From: CAWELS01 sp964468205
GTDB lineage: Bacteria > Acidobacteriota > Terriglobia > Bryobacterales > Bryobacteraceae
Length of the DNA stretch: 64,000 nucleotides
Assembly: GCA_964468205.1 (NCBI GenBank)
Contig: CAYXVG010000005.1
Location: forward strand, 1 to 64,000
Reading direction: 5' to 3'
Shown here: positions 53,301 through 60,631 of the stretch, piece after piece
Layout of the letters: the number at the start of each line of letters is the position of its first letter
Numbering within the stretch: the stretch's first letter is position 1
The notes under the pieces: model-generated
Databases searched by the model: none
What the model was told of the DNA's origin: nothing
The model's input: only the letters and a program-made list of their open reading frames with translations
Position numbers and translations under genes: made by a program

Positions 53301-53755
53301 GTACCGAAAACGTTCCCGGCATCGTTGGCATGGGCAAGGCGGCCGAACTCGCACGGGAAGCGGTGGGCGCATCGGGCGAGATCGCCAGGCTGCGTGATCG
53401 GTTGGAATGGGGGATTCGGCGAATTCTGCCGGAAGCCGAGTTCAACGGCTGCCGCGACAGCAGGCTGCCAAACACCCTGAACCTGACGCTGCCGGAACTT
53501 CGCGGGGAGTCCGTCGTCGTCGCCTTGGACCGGCACGGGATCTCGCTCGCGTCAGGCTCCGCATGCAAATCCGGTTCGCCGGATCCCACCCACGTTCTGC
53601 TGGCCATGGGCCGCAAGGCCGAACAGGCCCATTGCGCGGTGCGCTTCTCGCTCTCGGCCGAGACGAGCGAAGCCGATATTGATTACACAGTCGCCGCGCT
53701 TGAACAGGTCCTCAACGAGATGGAAACAACGGTTCGCTTTCTGCCGTGCAAATAG
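50333..53755 (+). CDS. Molybdopterin oxidoreductase fused to NifS/IscS-type cysteine desulfurase
   Basis: 1140 aa in one frame (ATG at 50333, GAGGGG just upstream; an ATG 18 bases earlier has no ribosome binding site). Residues 1 to about 725 are a complete DMSO reductase-superfamily catalytic subunit: a [4Fe-4S] motif with C19/C22/C26/C52, a candidate Mo-ligand Cys157 (in GALCYVSF), the nucleotide-binding LLVVWGANPATDSPPLD region and a C-terminal cofactor domain. After a linker of about 30 residues, residues 757-1140 are a complete cysteine desulfurase, with VYLDNNATSR, PLP Lys956 (SAHKFHG) and active-site Cys1078 (SGSACKSG). No signal peptide, so cytoplasmic. The desulfurase could supply the sulfido ligand of the Mo cofactor in cis; the substrate is unknown. 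Confidence 0.93.
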   Translation: MSDQASEGKHRLQWKKSICGICPAGCWVEAGLQNGNLVDIRADIGHPLGMICRRGEHAPEIVYSEHRLRYPMRRTGPKGAHEFERITWDEAYSEIAARLQTIKSQSGPEAVSIYTGRGAFELSLCDMYQPKGVAVSSASNILFPFGSPNTMGVGALCYVSFAMIAPHVTMGRMLVNMFTDIENAELLVVWGANPATDSPPLDMHRLEAAARRGAKIVVIDPRRTETVTRTGAQWIPIRPGADGALALSLIEALLAEDLHDEQFARHWCHGFDELANYVQHFTPEVAESITGVPAPVIRQLAADIANATGACPVMYTGLEYSNSGIQAIRAVLTLFALAGQLDVPGGIGLAMLGSEFPVNRSCNQPNPNLDRALARDKFPIYSEYRGESHATGLLQSVLEGEPYRLRALLIHGASLLTSWPQTPLWREALSKLDFVVCIDRQLTADAAYADIVLPATTMFEIDSYIVYGPIFRLREKVIEPVGEARNDYLIMAELARRLGYGHLYPQSEDELIRFALKGSGSTLEDVREAGGWIKLPVPMMEYKKWEKGGLRRDGRPGFDTPTGKFEILSTTLADYGYEPLPKYTEPVEGPLANPGLAKRFPLIFNSGARPHTDFRSQHHGITGLLKDNPEPAVDIHPVDAGPRGIETGDLVEVRSPRGAVPFRARVSADIVEGAIECNMGGGGPVGPPAWREWNVNELTDASNYDEISGFPVYKSLLCEVVRLEPGSDEKKRAAARPAQMCQGDIAALPAPPDPQRCVYLDNNATSRIAAPVREAMLPFLDDAYGNPSAIHGAGRNAQSAVNLARRQVARLLNARPRSIVFTGCGSESDNLAIKGVAFATNGGGGHIVTSAIEHPAVLETCRFLERNGFRVTYLNPDSDGVIRPEHLAEAIRDDTILVSIMMANNEVGAVQPIEELCHIAHQRGIPFHSDAVQAAGRIGIDVERLGVDLLTISAHKFHGPKGVGALFVRQGIEIEPLVHGGKQELGVRGGTENVPGIVGMGKAAELAREAVGASGEIARLRDRLEWGIRRILPEAEFNGCRDSRLPNTLNLTLPELRGESVVVALDRHGISLASGSACKSGSPDPTHVLLAMGRKAEQAHCAVRFSLSAETSEADIDYTVAALEQVLNEMETTVRFLPCK

Positions 53756-53822
53756 CCTCGCTGGCCCCGTACAGACGCGCCCGCTGCGCGCCAGCGCCCC
53801 AGCCGGCAGACAGGCGGTCTTC

Positions 53823-55019
53823 CTACTGCCTGACCATCTCCAGCGCGGCCCGCTGGTAGACGTTTCGGGGATTCCACAATATGAAACCACAGTAAGCTTC
53901 ACCAAGTGAGTCTCGCGCCGCCTGAACCTGGGCCGCCACCATTTCCGGAGTGTATGCCGCGCCCAGATTAAAATCCTGCAACCAGGGACGCAGTTTTGCC
54001 GCGCGGACCAGTGCGGCGCTCCCATGGTCATTCGTTCCGTAATGAAGTGAGAGCCTGTTCTTTGCTGTCGCCAGCGAGTAATGAACAACTTCATAGGGAA
54101 ACTCCGCGGGACTCGGTTTGCCGATGAAACCTGGAGCATAGTGCGAGGGATAGACCATTGGGCAAACATAATCGAAATATTCAGTTGCGTCTTCGAGTAT
54201 CTGGCCAATCCCAAGGTCGTCTCGATTCACCGTGGTCAATCCAAATAAATCGGCGGATATCACTGCCCGTCCCATCTCACGGCGAAGGTGGTCGAAGAAC
54301 GCCCGAATTACAGTCTGCCGCTCGCTGCTTCGGTCCCAGATCGGAAAACTCATGTCCGCCAGGACACCGTCCGACGGGAAGCGGATGTAATCGAAATTGA
54401 TCTCGTCGAATCCGCGAGCTAAAGCGTCCCTCGCAACAGCGATGTTGTAGTCCCAGGCACCAACGGAGGCTGGATCGATCCAAGCGAGATTTCGCCGGTC
54501 CCGCCAGAGTGTATGAATACTACCCACCCCGCCGGCCGCATCGAGGCTCCTGACGCTGTGGACCGCCCAGTCCGGTCTTGCCGCCGCCAGCTTGGGATCA
54601 GAGAAGACCGCCAGGCGGGCGATTACGTACAGGCCTTTTGCATGCAAGCGGGCCAGCAACCCTTCGAGATCCTTCACGATTACTTGTTTCGCGCCGATCT
54701 CACGAGCCATCGCGACGTCCGTGTCGAAGGCGACCGTCCCGGTCACGTCCTTTACATCGATCACGACGGCGTTGACCAGACCTTCCCCCGCAAGTTCTAA
54801 TATCGTCTCCACTCGCGAGGATGTTGCCGCTGACCAGAAGGTGAGGTAAACGGCACGGAACTCGGCCGGTTCAGGCGCGCGAGCCGGCGGATGAAGATGA
54901 AGCGGCTCTTCGGGAAACTGCTGTCCGTCGGCCGCGTACAGTGTGGCCGTGGCGACTAAGCAGCCTATGAATGCAACGAGTAGAATCAGCCACCCGCGCC
55001 ATGTATTGAGCCTCGGCAT
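53823..55019 (-). CDS. DUF4015-type putative glycoside hydrolase
   Basis: 398 aa from the ATG at 55019, with an N-terminal membrane anchor (GWLILLVAFIGCLVATATLYA). The TIM-barrel-like body has AVVIDVKDVTGTVAF, FDEINFDYIRFPSDG and CPMVYPSHYAPG, characteristic of the DUF4015 (PF13200) putative glycoside hydrolase group. Acidic residues in DEINFDY are probable catalytic candidates. It converges on the molybdoenzyme-desulfurase gene. Confidence 0.85.
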   Translation of the reverse strand: MPRLNTWRGWLILLVAFIGCLVATATLYAADGQQFPEEPLHLHPPARAPEPAEFRAVYLTFWSAATSSRVETILELAGEGLVNAVVIDVKDVTGTVAFDTDVAMAREIGAKQVIVKDLEGLLARLHAKGLYVIARLAVFSDPKLAAARPDWAVHSVRSLDAAGGVGSIHTLWRDRRNLAWIDPASVGAWDYNIAVARDALARGFDEINFDYIRFPSDGVLADMSFPIWDRSSERQTVIRAFFDHLRREMGRAVISADLFGLTTVNRDDLGIGQILEDATEYFDYVCPMVYPSHYAPGFIGKPSPAEFPYEVVHYSLATAKNRLSLHYGTNDHGSAALVRAAKLRPWLQDFNLGAAYTPEMVAAQVQAARDSLGEAYCGFILWNPRNVYQRAALEMVRQ

Positions 55020-55505
55020 CGTCAATTCGCATTCAGCTTGCTTCAAGCAACGGCCCGTCGCGCCGGAATCTTTGGTCCTGTTTATAGGACGTCAGGTTCA
55101 TGCGCTGCGTTCCGCACCTCGGACACAGCCACACGGCGAGACACGTGAACCCGGGATTGCCGGATTCCGCCCTGTCCACACAAAAACGTGATAGCAGTTG
55201 AAAGCCAGTCGGTGTAAACTGCCTGTAATAGCAGTACTGCAAACGAAACGCTGGGAAAAGCGATAGTTTGGTAAATCAAATATGGGCGGGACGCCGTTGT
55301 TGGCGCCAGCCTTGCTGGCGCCACGGGAGTTCCACTCCTCCGGCTCCTGTCGGTGAGCCCGCCCATCAAAACCGGCTTCCTCCGGCCTGCCCATGCGCAC
55401 GTTGAGTTACCGGGGAGTCTGTGCCTCACCCGCCTCTGCCTCGTGGGTCCGCGGGCCAGCTTACCGGTGTTTTCCGGTGCGGGAATCAAGGATTGCCAGT
55501 GTAAA
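55020..55505. other. 486-bp intergenic region with structured element
   Basis: No credible gene. The main feature is the multi-hairpin element at 55282-55366. A long in-frame upstream extension of the enolase-superfamily ORF exists but has no family match. Confidence 0.5.
55282..55366. repeat. Multi-branched inverted-repeat element
   Basis: An outer 9-bp inverted repeat (ATGGGCGGG at 55282-55290, CCCGCCCAT at 55358-55366) encloses three smaller hairpins: GGCGCCAGC/GCTGGCGCC (55302-55322, 3-nt loop), GGAGT/ACTCC (55326-55338) and GGCTC/GAGCC (55342-55359, competing by two bases with the outer stem). The layout looks like a folded RNA or a mobile repeat unit. No sequence family recognised. Confidence 0.55.
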
Positions 55506-56711
55506 ATGATCGCCATGCAACGCTTCACGAGACGTGCTTTTCTCGCCGGCGTGCCACTGGCTGCAGTGTCGCCCAAGCCAGTGGCGGCCAGGCCCCGTCC
55601 TGCCGGCCAACTCAAGATCACCGAGTTTGTTTTCCACAAGGCCTCTCGCCGCTGGCGCGACCTGCTGTTCGTTGAGATCCACACTGACGCCGGAATCACC
55701 GGCCTCGGGGAAGGTACCTGCCATGGCCGCGTCGATATCGTCGAGGAGGCGCTGCGCTGGCTCGAAAGACGGATGAAAGGACACGACCCCGCGGGTCCCG
55801 AATACCATTGGCGCCGCAACTACTGGGATCTCACGCGCTGGCGCCGGGGGCCGATGCTGATGACCGCTCTTTCCGCCGTCGACATCGCTCTCTGGGATAT
55901 CGAGGGGAAACGCCTCGGCGTCCCCGTGCATCGTCTGCTGGGCGGTCCGCTTCACAGAAAACTGCGCGTCTATTACTCCCACTGGAACTCCGAGATGGGC
56001 GAACGCACCCCTGCAAACTTCGCCCGGTATACCGCTAAAACCAAGGCCAATGGTTGGACCGCCGTGAAGTGGGGAGTCCCCGGCGGCGCCACCGAAACCG
56101 AACAGATCCGCAACACCGTCGCCGAGGTCGAAGCCGTTCGCGAAGCCGGTGGACCCGATTTCGACATCGGCCTCGAACTCGCCGAACGGTTCAGCCTCCG
56201 CTCCGCCATCCGGCTCGCGAAAGCCATCGAACCCTACGACGTCTTGTTCATCGAGGAGCCTTTGAAAAGGGAAGCGCCTTGGGCCTTCGGAGAGCTCGCC
56301 GAAAAGAGCCCGGTGCCAATCGCCACGGGCGAGGGTCTGCTCTCGCGCTACCAGTTCAAACAGCTCCTCGATGTCCGCGGCGCCCAGATCATCCAGCCCG
56401 ACGTCGTCAAGGTAGGCGGTATCACCGAGATTCGCAAGATCGCCGATCTCGCCGAGACCTACAATATTGAGGTCGCCCCCCATCAACCCTACGGACCCAT
56501 TGCGCACGTCGCGTCAATTCACGCCATGAGCACGATCCGCAACTTCCTCATCCACGAATGGGAGGCCGACGACGAGGCTCTTTTCGCGGACGTCAGCAGG
56601 GGGACCTTCCCCGTGCAGAAGGGGGGAGTAGTCGAGTTGCCCGAGACGCCTGGACTTGGCATCACTGTCGACTTCGCCGAACTCGTCAAACGCCAGCCGT
56701 ACAAGGGATAG
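55506..56711 (+). CDS. Mandelate racemase/muconate lactonizing enzyme-family (enolase superfamily) protein
   Basis: 401 aa from the ATG at 55506 (a second ATG 9 bases later is equally possible). A Tat-like leader (TRRAFLAGVPLAA) is followed by an enolase-superfamily barrel with metal ligands in DIGLELAERF, VLFIEEPLK and IATGEGLLSR, and a C-terminal HQPYGPIAHV motif containing a catalytic His. The HQPYGP spelling is close to galactonate dehydratase-type members. It is probably a sugar acid dehydratase. The cytochrome gene follows 54 bases later. Confidence 0.85.
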   Translation: MIAMQRFTRRAFLAGVPLAAVSPKPVAARPRPAGQLKITEFVFHKASRRWRDLLFVEIHTDAGITGLGEGTCHGRVDIVEEALRWLERRMKGHDPAGPEYHWRRNYWDLTRWRRGPMLMTALSAVDIALWDIEGKRLGVPVHRLLGGPLHRKLRVYYSHWNSEMGERTPANFARYTAKTKANGWTAVKWGVPGGATETEQIRNTVAEVEAVREAGGPDFDIGLELAERFSLRSAIRLAKAIEPYDVLFIEEPLKREAPWAFGELAEKSPVPIATGEGLLSRYQFKQLLDVRGAQIIQPDVVKVGGITEIRKIADLAETYNIEVAPHQPYGPIAHVASIHAMSTIRNFLIHEWEADDEALFADVSRGTFPVQKGGVVELPETPGLGITVDFAELVKRQPYKG

Positions 56712-56765
56712 AGGAATCGGCCCCGCGCGGCGTAACGCCGGTAGGGCGGGTATAATCGGGACGGA

Positions 56766-57350
56766 GTGCGGTGGCTAGAACGAATTGGGGCGTGCGCTCT
56801 CTGCGCTGGCTCTCTCTTAGCGGAGACTCCGCAGCTTGGTCTGCCGGTTCCCAACATGGCGTTGAGCAGTCCGGCAGGCCGCTCGCTGCATGACCTGCGT
56901 GGGAAAAAGGTTCTCCTCCTGCCAGCCGAAAAACCTCTATCTGGATTGCAGGCGGCCAGCGCCGAATTCGAGCGGCGGGAAGTGGTAGTGGCTCTCACGT
57001 CAGGCCGGGCTGCGAACGCTGGAAAGAGCTGTCTTATCGACGAGCGCGGAGTCGTGCGCCGCATCGATCCGCTCCCAGCTTCGGCCGAAGGACTGCTCGC
57101 CTTCCTCGACGAATGGGAAATGGGCAAGGCCGCGTTTGAATACGGCTGTGCCCGCTGTCACGGAAACGATGGACGCGATACCAGCTTCGGGGTCAAGTCC
57201 CTCGCCAGAGTCGGAAACCGCATGACGGAAGAGCAAGTTCGCTCGCTCCTCTCCCCCACCAAGGTCGCGATGGACAGCTATAACATCCGCAACTCCCGCT
57301 TCACCGGCCGCGAATTGGAGGCGCTGCTCGCCTACGTCAGAGGATTCTAG
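56766..57350 (+). CDS. Redoxin-like domain fused to a cytochrome c domain
   Basis: 194 aa, GTG start, with an N-terminal hydrophobic signal (RIGACALCAGSLLAE). The first part (LPVPNMALSSPAGRSLHDL to ERREVVVALTSG) reads like an AhpC/TSA-type redoxin fold but lacks a CxxC. The C-terminal part (from about residue 120) is a class I cytochrome c domain with the haem motif CARCHG and a distal Met candidate. It is probably a periplasmic electron carrier linked to the preceding dehydratase or following reductase. Confidence 0.75.
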   Translation: MRWLERIGACALCAGSLLAETPQLGLPVPNMALSSPAGRSLHDLRGKKVLLLPAEKPLSGLQAASAEFERREVVVALTSGRAANAGKSCLIDERGVVRRIDPLPASAEGLLAFLDEWEMGKAAFEYGCARCHGNDGRDTSFGVKSLARVGNRMTEEQVRSLLSPTKVAMDSYNIRNSRFTGRELEALLAYVRGF

Positions 57351-57439
57351 AGCGGATACAGCGCCCGCCACGCCGGGTCTGGTTTCCGCTGTCGCCGCGC
57401 AGCCACGGACCCGCTTACCCGAAGGCTTAGAATGAAATC

Positions 57440-58555
57440 ATGGGGATGCTCAACAGGCGCAAATTTCTGGCTGCTCCCGCAGCCTTGAACCTCGCTCTTC
57501 GCCAGAAGGCCGCCGCGGCCCAAGGCCCAGGTGAATGGCGCAACAAACAACCGGGCATGGCTTACCGCCGCCTCGGCCGCACCGGCTTCATGGTGTCGGA
57601 GGTGGTGATGGGCGGCAACCAGATTCGCCGCGATAACTACGAGCACGTGCTCGCCGCTCTTGATATGGGGCTCAACTATCTGGACACGGCCGCCCAATAC
57701 GGCCGTGGAGAGGGCGAACTCGGCTATCGAAAGGTCGCCCAGGCTCGCCCGCGCGACAGCTTCTTCCTCAACACCAAGGTCAGCCTCTGGGACGGCAACC
57801 GCGCTGCTCTGTACAAGAAGATTTTCGACAGCCTGCCCGCCAGCGAACAGAAGAAGTTCAACCATCAGGTGGAAGACGAACTGGCGCGCCGGGGAGTGCT
57901 TGAACGGGACAACATCGGCATGTACCACGATGGCCAACCGGGACAGGTGCGCGCCGCCGAGCTCGCCAACCAGATGGCAAAGCGGTACGGAGACAGGATC
58001 GACCGGCGGAAGAACTACTACCAGCTCATCCTCGACTCAATCGATGCCAGCCTTCAGCGCCTCGGCGTCGAATACCTGGATGTGATGACCTGCCCCCACG
58101 GAGCCAGCACGCCGCACGAAGTGCTCGCCCACCCCGAGATCTTCGGGGCGTTTGAAAAACTCAAAAAGGCTGGCAAAGTCCGGCACTTAAGCGTTTCCGC
58201 ACATAACGACCCGGCCGGGATCCTTGAGGGAGCCATCGAGGCGAAGGTCTATTCGATGGCGATGGTGGCGTACAACATCGTGAATCACCGGTTCGTCGAT
58301 GCGGCGATCAAAAAGGCGAAAAAGGCCGACCTGGGTGTTATCGCGATGAAAGCGGCCCGGCCCGTGTATGACGATGGCAAGACCTTCCCGGACCGCACCC
58401 CGCTCATCGAGAAAGCCGTTCCAGGTCCGCTGAAAGTCCCGCAAAAAGCTTACCTTTGGACGCTGCGAAATCCGAACCTCAGCGCGATAATCGCGAATAT
58501 GGTGAACCTCGACCAGGTCAAGGAAGATATGCCGCTGGCCGGCTCGAAAGCCTGA
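57440..58555 (+). CDS. Aldo/keto reductase, Tat-exported
   Basis: 371 aa with a Tat leader (NRRKFLAAPAALNLALR). The aldo/keto reductase barrel shows LDTAAQYGRGEGELG (catalytic Asp and Tyr), NTKVSLW (Lys) and MTCPHG (His). A charged insertion near residues 125-180 makes it longer than typical members. It lies 89 bases after the cytochrome gene. The substrate is not predictable; such exported forms are frequent in Acidobacteriota. Confidence 0.85.
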   Translation: MGMLNRRKFLAAPAALNLALRQKAAAAQGPGEWRNKQPGMAYRRLGRTGFMVSEVVMGGNQIRRDNYEHVLAALDMGLNYLDTAAQYGRGEGELGYRKVAQARPRDSFFLNTKVSLWDGNRAALYKKIFDSLPASEQKKFNHQVEDELARRGVLERDNIGMYHDGQPGQVRAAELANQMAKRYGDRIDRRKNYYQLILDSIDASLQRLGVEYLDVMTCPHGASTPHEVLAHPEIFGAFEKLKKAGKVRHLSVSAHNDPAGILEGAIEAKVYSMAMVAYNIVNHRFVDAAIKKAKKADLGVIAMKAARPVYDDGKTFPDRTPLIEKAVPGPLKVPQKAYLWTLRNPNLSAIIANMVNLDQVKEDMPLAGSKA

Positions 58556-58586
58556 GTACTGGAAGCCGCCATCCGGCGAGCCTGCG

Positions 58587-59630
58587 CTACTGCACCGGGT
58601 ACAACACAATGTTGCGGTACTGGACCGAGGTGTGGTCCCCCTGCAGAAAGACTGGGCCGGGTTTCGTGTCGTCCGCCGAGAGGCCCCCACCGGTGCAGCC
58701 GGTCACCGGCTGGTTGTCGATGACCTTCTTCCCGTTCAACACGACAGTAATATGCCTGTCAACGAGCGTGAGCTCGTAGCGGTTCCACTCGCCGCCGGGC
58801 TTCCCGGCGTTCTCCGTCGGAGCAATTCGGCCGAAGATCGCGCCCGGGCCGTTGATACCCTGCATCTTGCTATCGCGGTCCACTACCTGGGCTTCATACA
58901 GACCGCGCAGGTAGACGCCGCTGTTCCCGCCGGCTTCGACGTTGTACTCGAGAATCAGGCGGAAATCCTCGAACTCGCGCTCTGTCCGCAGGTTTCCGAA
59001 CTCGCCGTAAGCGCCGAAGTCCGTCTTCGGCGTCTCGTTCTTCAACACTCCGTCCGCAACTCTCCAGCCGTTCTTCTTCTTGGGATTCGAGAGCCGCCAA
59101 CCTTCCAGATTCCGCCCGTTGAACAGCACAATCGGATCGCCGAACGTCACGATTCCCGGATCGGGGCGCGGCGGCATCGGCGGCATTCGCTGGCCGCTCA
59201 AGACAATCGTTTCTTCCGCTCCCTGATCCGGTCGCGCCTGGGTGACCGTAAGCGCCATCTTGTCACCGGAAATCCGCGCCAACATCGGTTTCGTGATGAT
59301 CCGCTCGGCGTTATCCTCGCCATGGAGCTTCCAGCGAATCTGGCGGCGAAACGAAAGAACACCCTCGCTGAGCGTCAAGTCCTCTACCGGCCTCGCGCTC
59401 CCGACGCTCCAGAGCAGCGAGCCCCGCAGTTCTCCGCCGGTCTCATCAATGCGCAGCCAGGCCGGGTTGCCGTCCGGCAGCTCGAAAGCCCAACTGCCAA
59501 CGAACTCGCTGTCGTCTGCCGCCTGTCCGGCACTGGCAAACCACATGGCGACAACCGCCGCGCGGGCAGTTAGCAGAAGTCCGCATCGAATCACGCCGCA
59601 CCTTCTTCCAAGCGAGGCCATCGCACTCAT
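58587..59630 (-). CDS. DUF1080 family protein (3-keto-disaccharide hydrolase-like)
   Basis: 347 aa with a signal peptide (LLLTARAAVVAMWFASAGQA). The N-terminal part is a short beta domain (residues 40-150); the C-terminal half is DUF1080, with IVLFNGRNLEGWRL, YGEFGNLRTEREFEDFRLIL and GGNSGVYLRGLYEAQ. DUF1080 proteins act on 3-keto-disaccharides in some Bacteroidetes. It converges with the aldo/keto reductase gene. Confidence 0.88.
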   Translation of the reverse strand: MSAMASLGRRCGVIRCGLLLTARAAVVAMWFASAGQAADDSEFVGSWAFELPDGNPAWLRIDETGGELRGSLLWSVGSARPVEDLTLSEGVLSFRRQIRWKLHGEDNAERIITKPMLARISGDKMALTVTQARPDQGAEETIVLSGQRMPPMPPRPDPGIVTFGDPIVLFNGRNLEGWRLSNPKKKNGWRVADGVLKNETPKTDFGAYGEFGNLRTEREFEDFRLILEYNVEAGGNSGVYLRGLYEAQVVDRDSKMQGINGPGAIFGRIAPTENAGKPGGEWNRYELTLVDRHITVVLNGKKVIDNQPVTGCTGGGLSADDTKPGPVFLQGDHTSVQYRNIVLYPVQ

Positions 59631-59691
59631 CAGTCCTTATTATCCCGTACCGAACGCCCGGCGGCACGCACCGGCGATGTAGAATTCTGGT

Positions 59692-60414
59692 GTGACAAAA
59701 CAGACAGACCCACCCCTGGAAACAGCGCCTCAACTCCGCTGCCCGATCTGCGGCGTCAAGGCCTGCGCCCTCGAACCGGGCACGAAAACGCTGCCCGCAT
59801 TCTGTCCGATGGCGGCTGAATCCGAGCAACTGGTCGAAATCGAACAAACCTATCTTGAGGAAGGAGAGGTGCGGAGGATAGCGCGCGAATCCGCTCGCAC
59901 CGAAGCCGCCGGCTACTGCCGCAGCACCCGCATCCAGGAGATTATGGATTTCGCCCGCCGCATTGGGGCGTCGAAACTTGGCGTCGCTCACTGCATCGGC
60001 CTCATGCAAGAAGCCAAGACCGCGTGCGAAATCTTCGCGAATAGCGGCTTCGAGGTGAGCGCGGTGTGTTGCAAAGTGGGATCGATCAGTAAGGAGAAGC
60101 TTGGTTTGGAGGAAAAAGAGAAGGTGCGCCCGGGCCGGTTTGAGCCTCTCTGCAATCCAGTCGCCCAAGCCGAACTGCTGGCCACAGCCGGCACGCAACT
60201 GAACGTGGTGATCGGGCTATGCGTAGGTCACGACAGCCTCTTCTTCATGCATTCGCGCGCTCCCGCAACGGTCCTGGTGGTCAAGGACCGCGTGCTGGCC
60301 CACAACCCCGTCGCGGCCCTCTATACAAGCCATTCCTACTACCGCCGGTTGAAGGAATCACCGGCCACGCAAAACAGCGCGCAATCAGCGTACGACAAGA
60401 TTGCCGGCGAGTAG
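59692..60414 (+). CDS. DUF1847 zinc/iron-type Cys-rich protein
   Basis: 240 aa, GTG start. Cys-rich N-terminus (CPICGVKACALEPG and FCPMAAES) and further conserved Cys (GVAHCIGLMQEAKTAC, SAVCCKVG, LCNPVAQAELL, IGLCVGHDSLF) match the DUF1847 family. These are thought to bind metals or clusters; the function is unknown. It ends opposite the polytopic membrane protein gene. Confidence 0.8.
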   Translation: MTKQTDPPLETAPQLRCPICGVKACALEPGTKTLPAFCPMAAESEQLVEIEQTYLEEGEVRRIARESARTEAAGYCRSTRIQEIMDFARRIGASKLGVAHCIGLMQEAKTACEIFANSGFEVSAVCCKVGSISKEKLGLEEKEKVRPGRFEPLCNPVAQAELLATAGTQLNVVIGLCVGHDSLFFMHSRAPATVLVVKDRVLAHNPVAALYTSHSYYRRLKESPATQNSAQSAYDKIAGE

Positions 60415-60527
60415 CCGCGTGCCATCCGCTACAACTCATCGACCGCCAGGAAAAGTTACGCGTGGAGCTTTGACGCTGAATCAGCTCCAACGCCAAAACA
60501 GTTCGTATCTTCAGCGCAATTCTGCTC

Positions 60528-60557
60528 CTGGCCGTGGACGGCGCCCTCCACGGCCAG
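60528..60557. terminator. Hairpin between converging genes
   Basis: A perfect 11-bp stem (CTGGCCGTGGA with TCCACGGCCAG, 8-nt loop) in the gap between the DUF1847 gene (plus) and the membrane protein gene (minus). It lacks a clear T-tract on either strand but its position suits a bidirectional terminator or 3' protective hairpin. Confidence 0.45.
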
Positions 60558-60631
60558 AATAATGGTGGACTTATCATCACCACTTCCCGGCCCTCACGAC
60601 TCTGCCGAATCACATCGCGGCCCGCCCCTGG

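Noticed and set aside
55353..55505. N-terminal extension of the enolase-superfamily protein
   Set aside because: It would run through the inverted-repeat element and has no family match; the Tat-like leader begins at 55506-55515.
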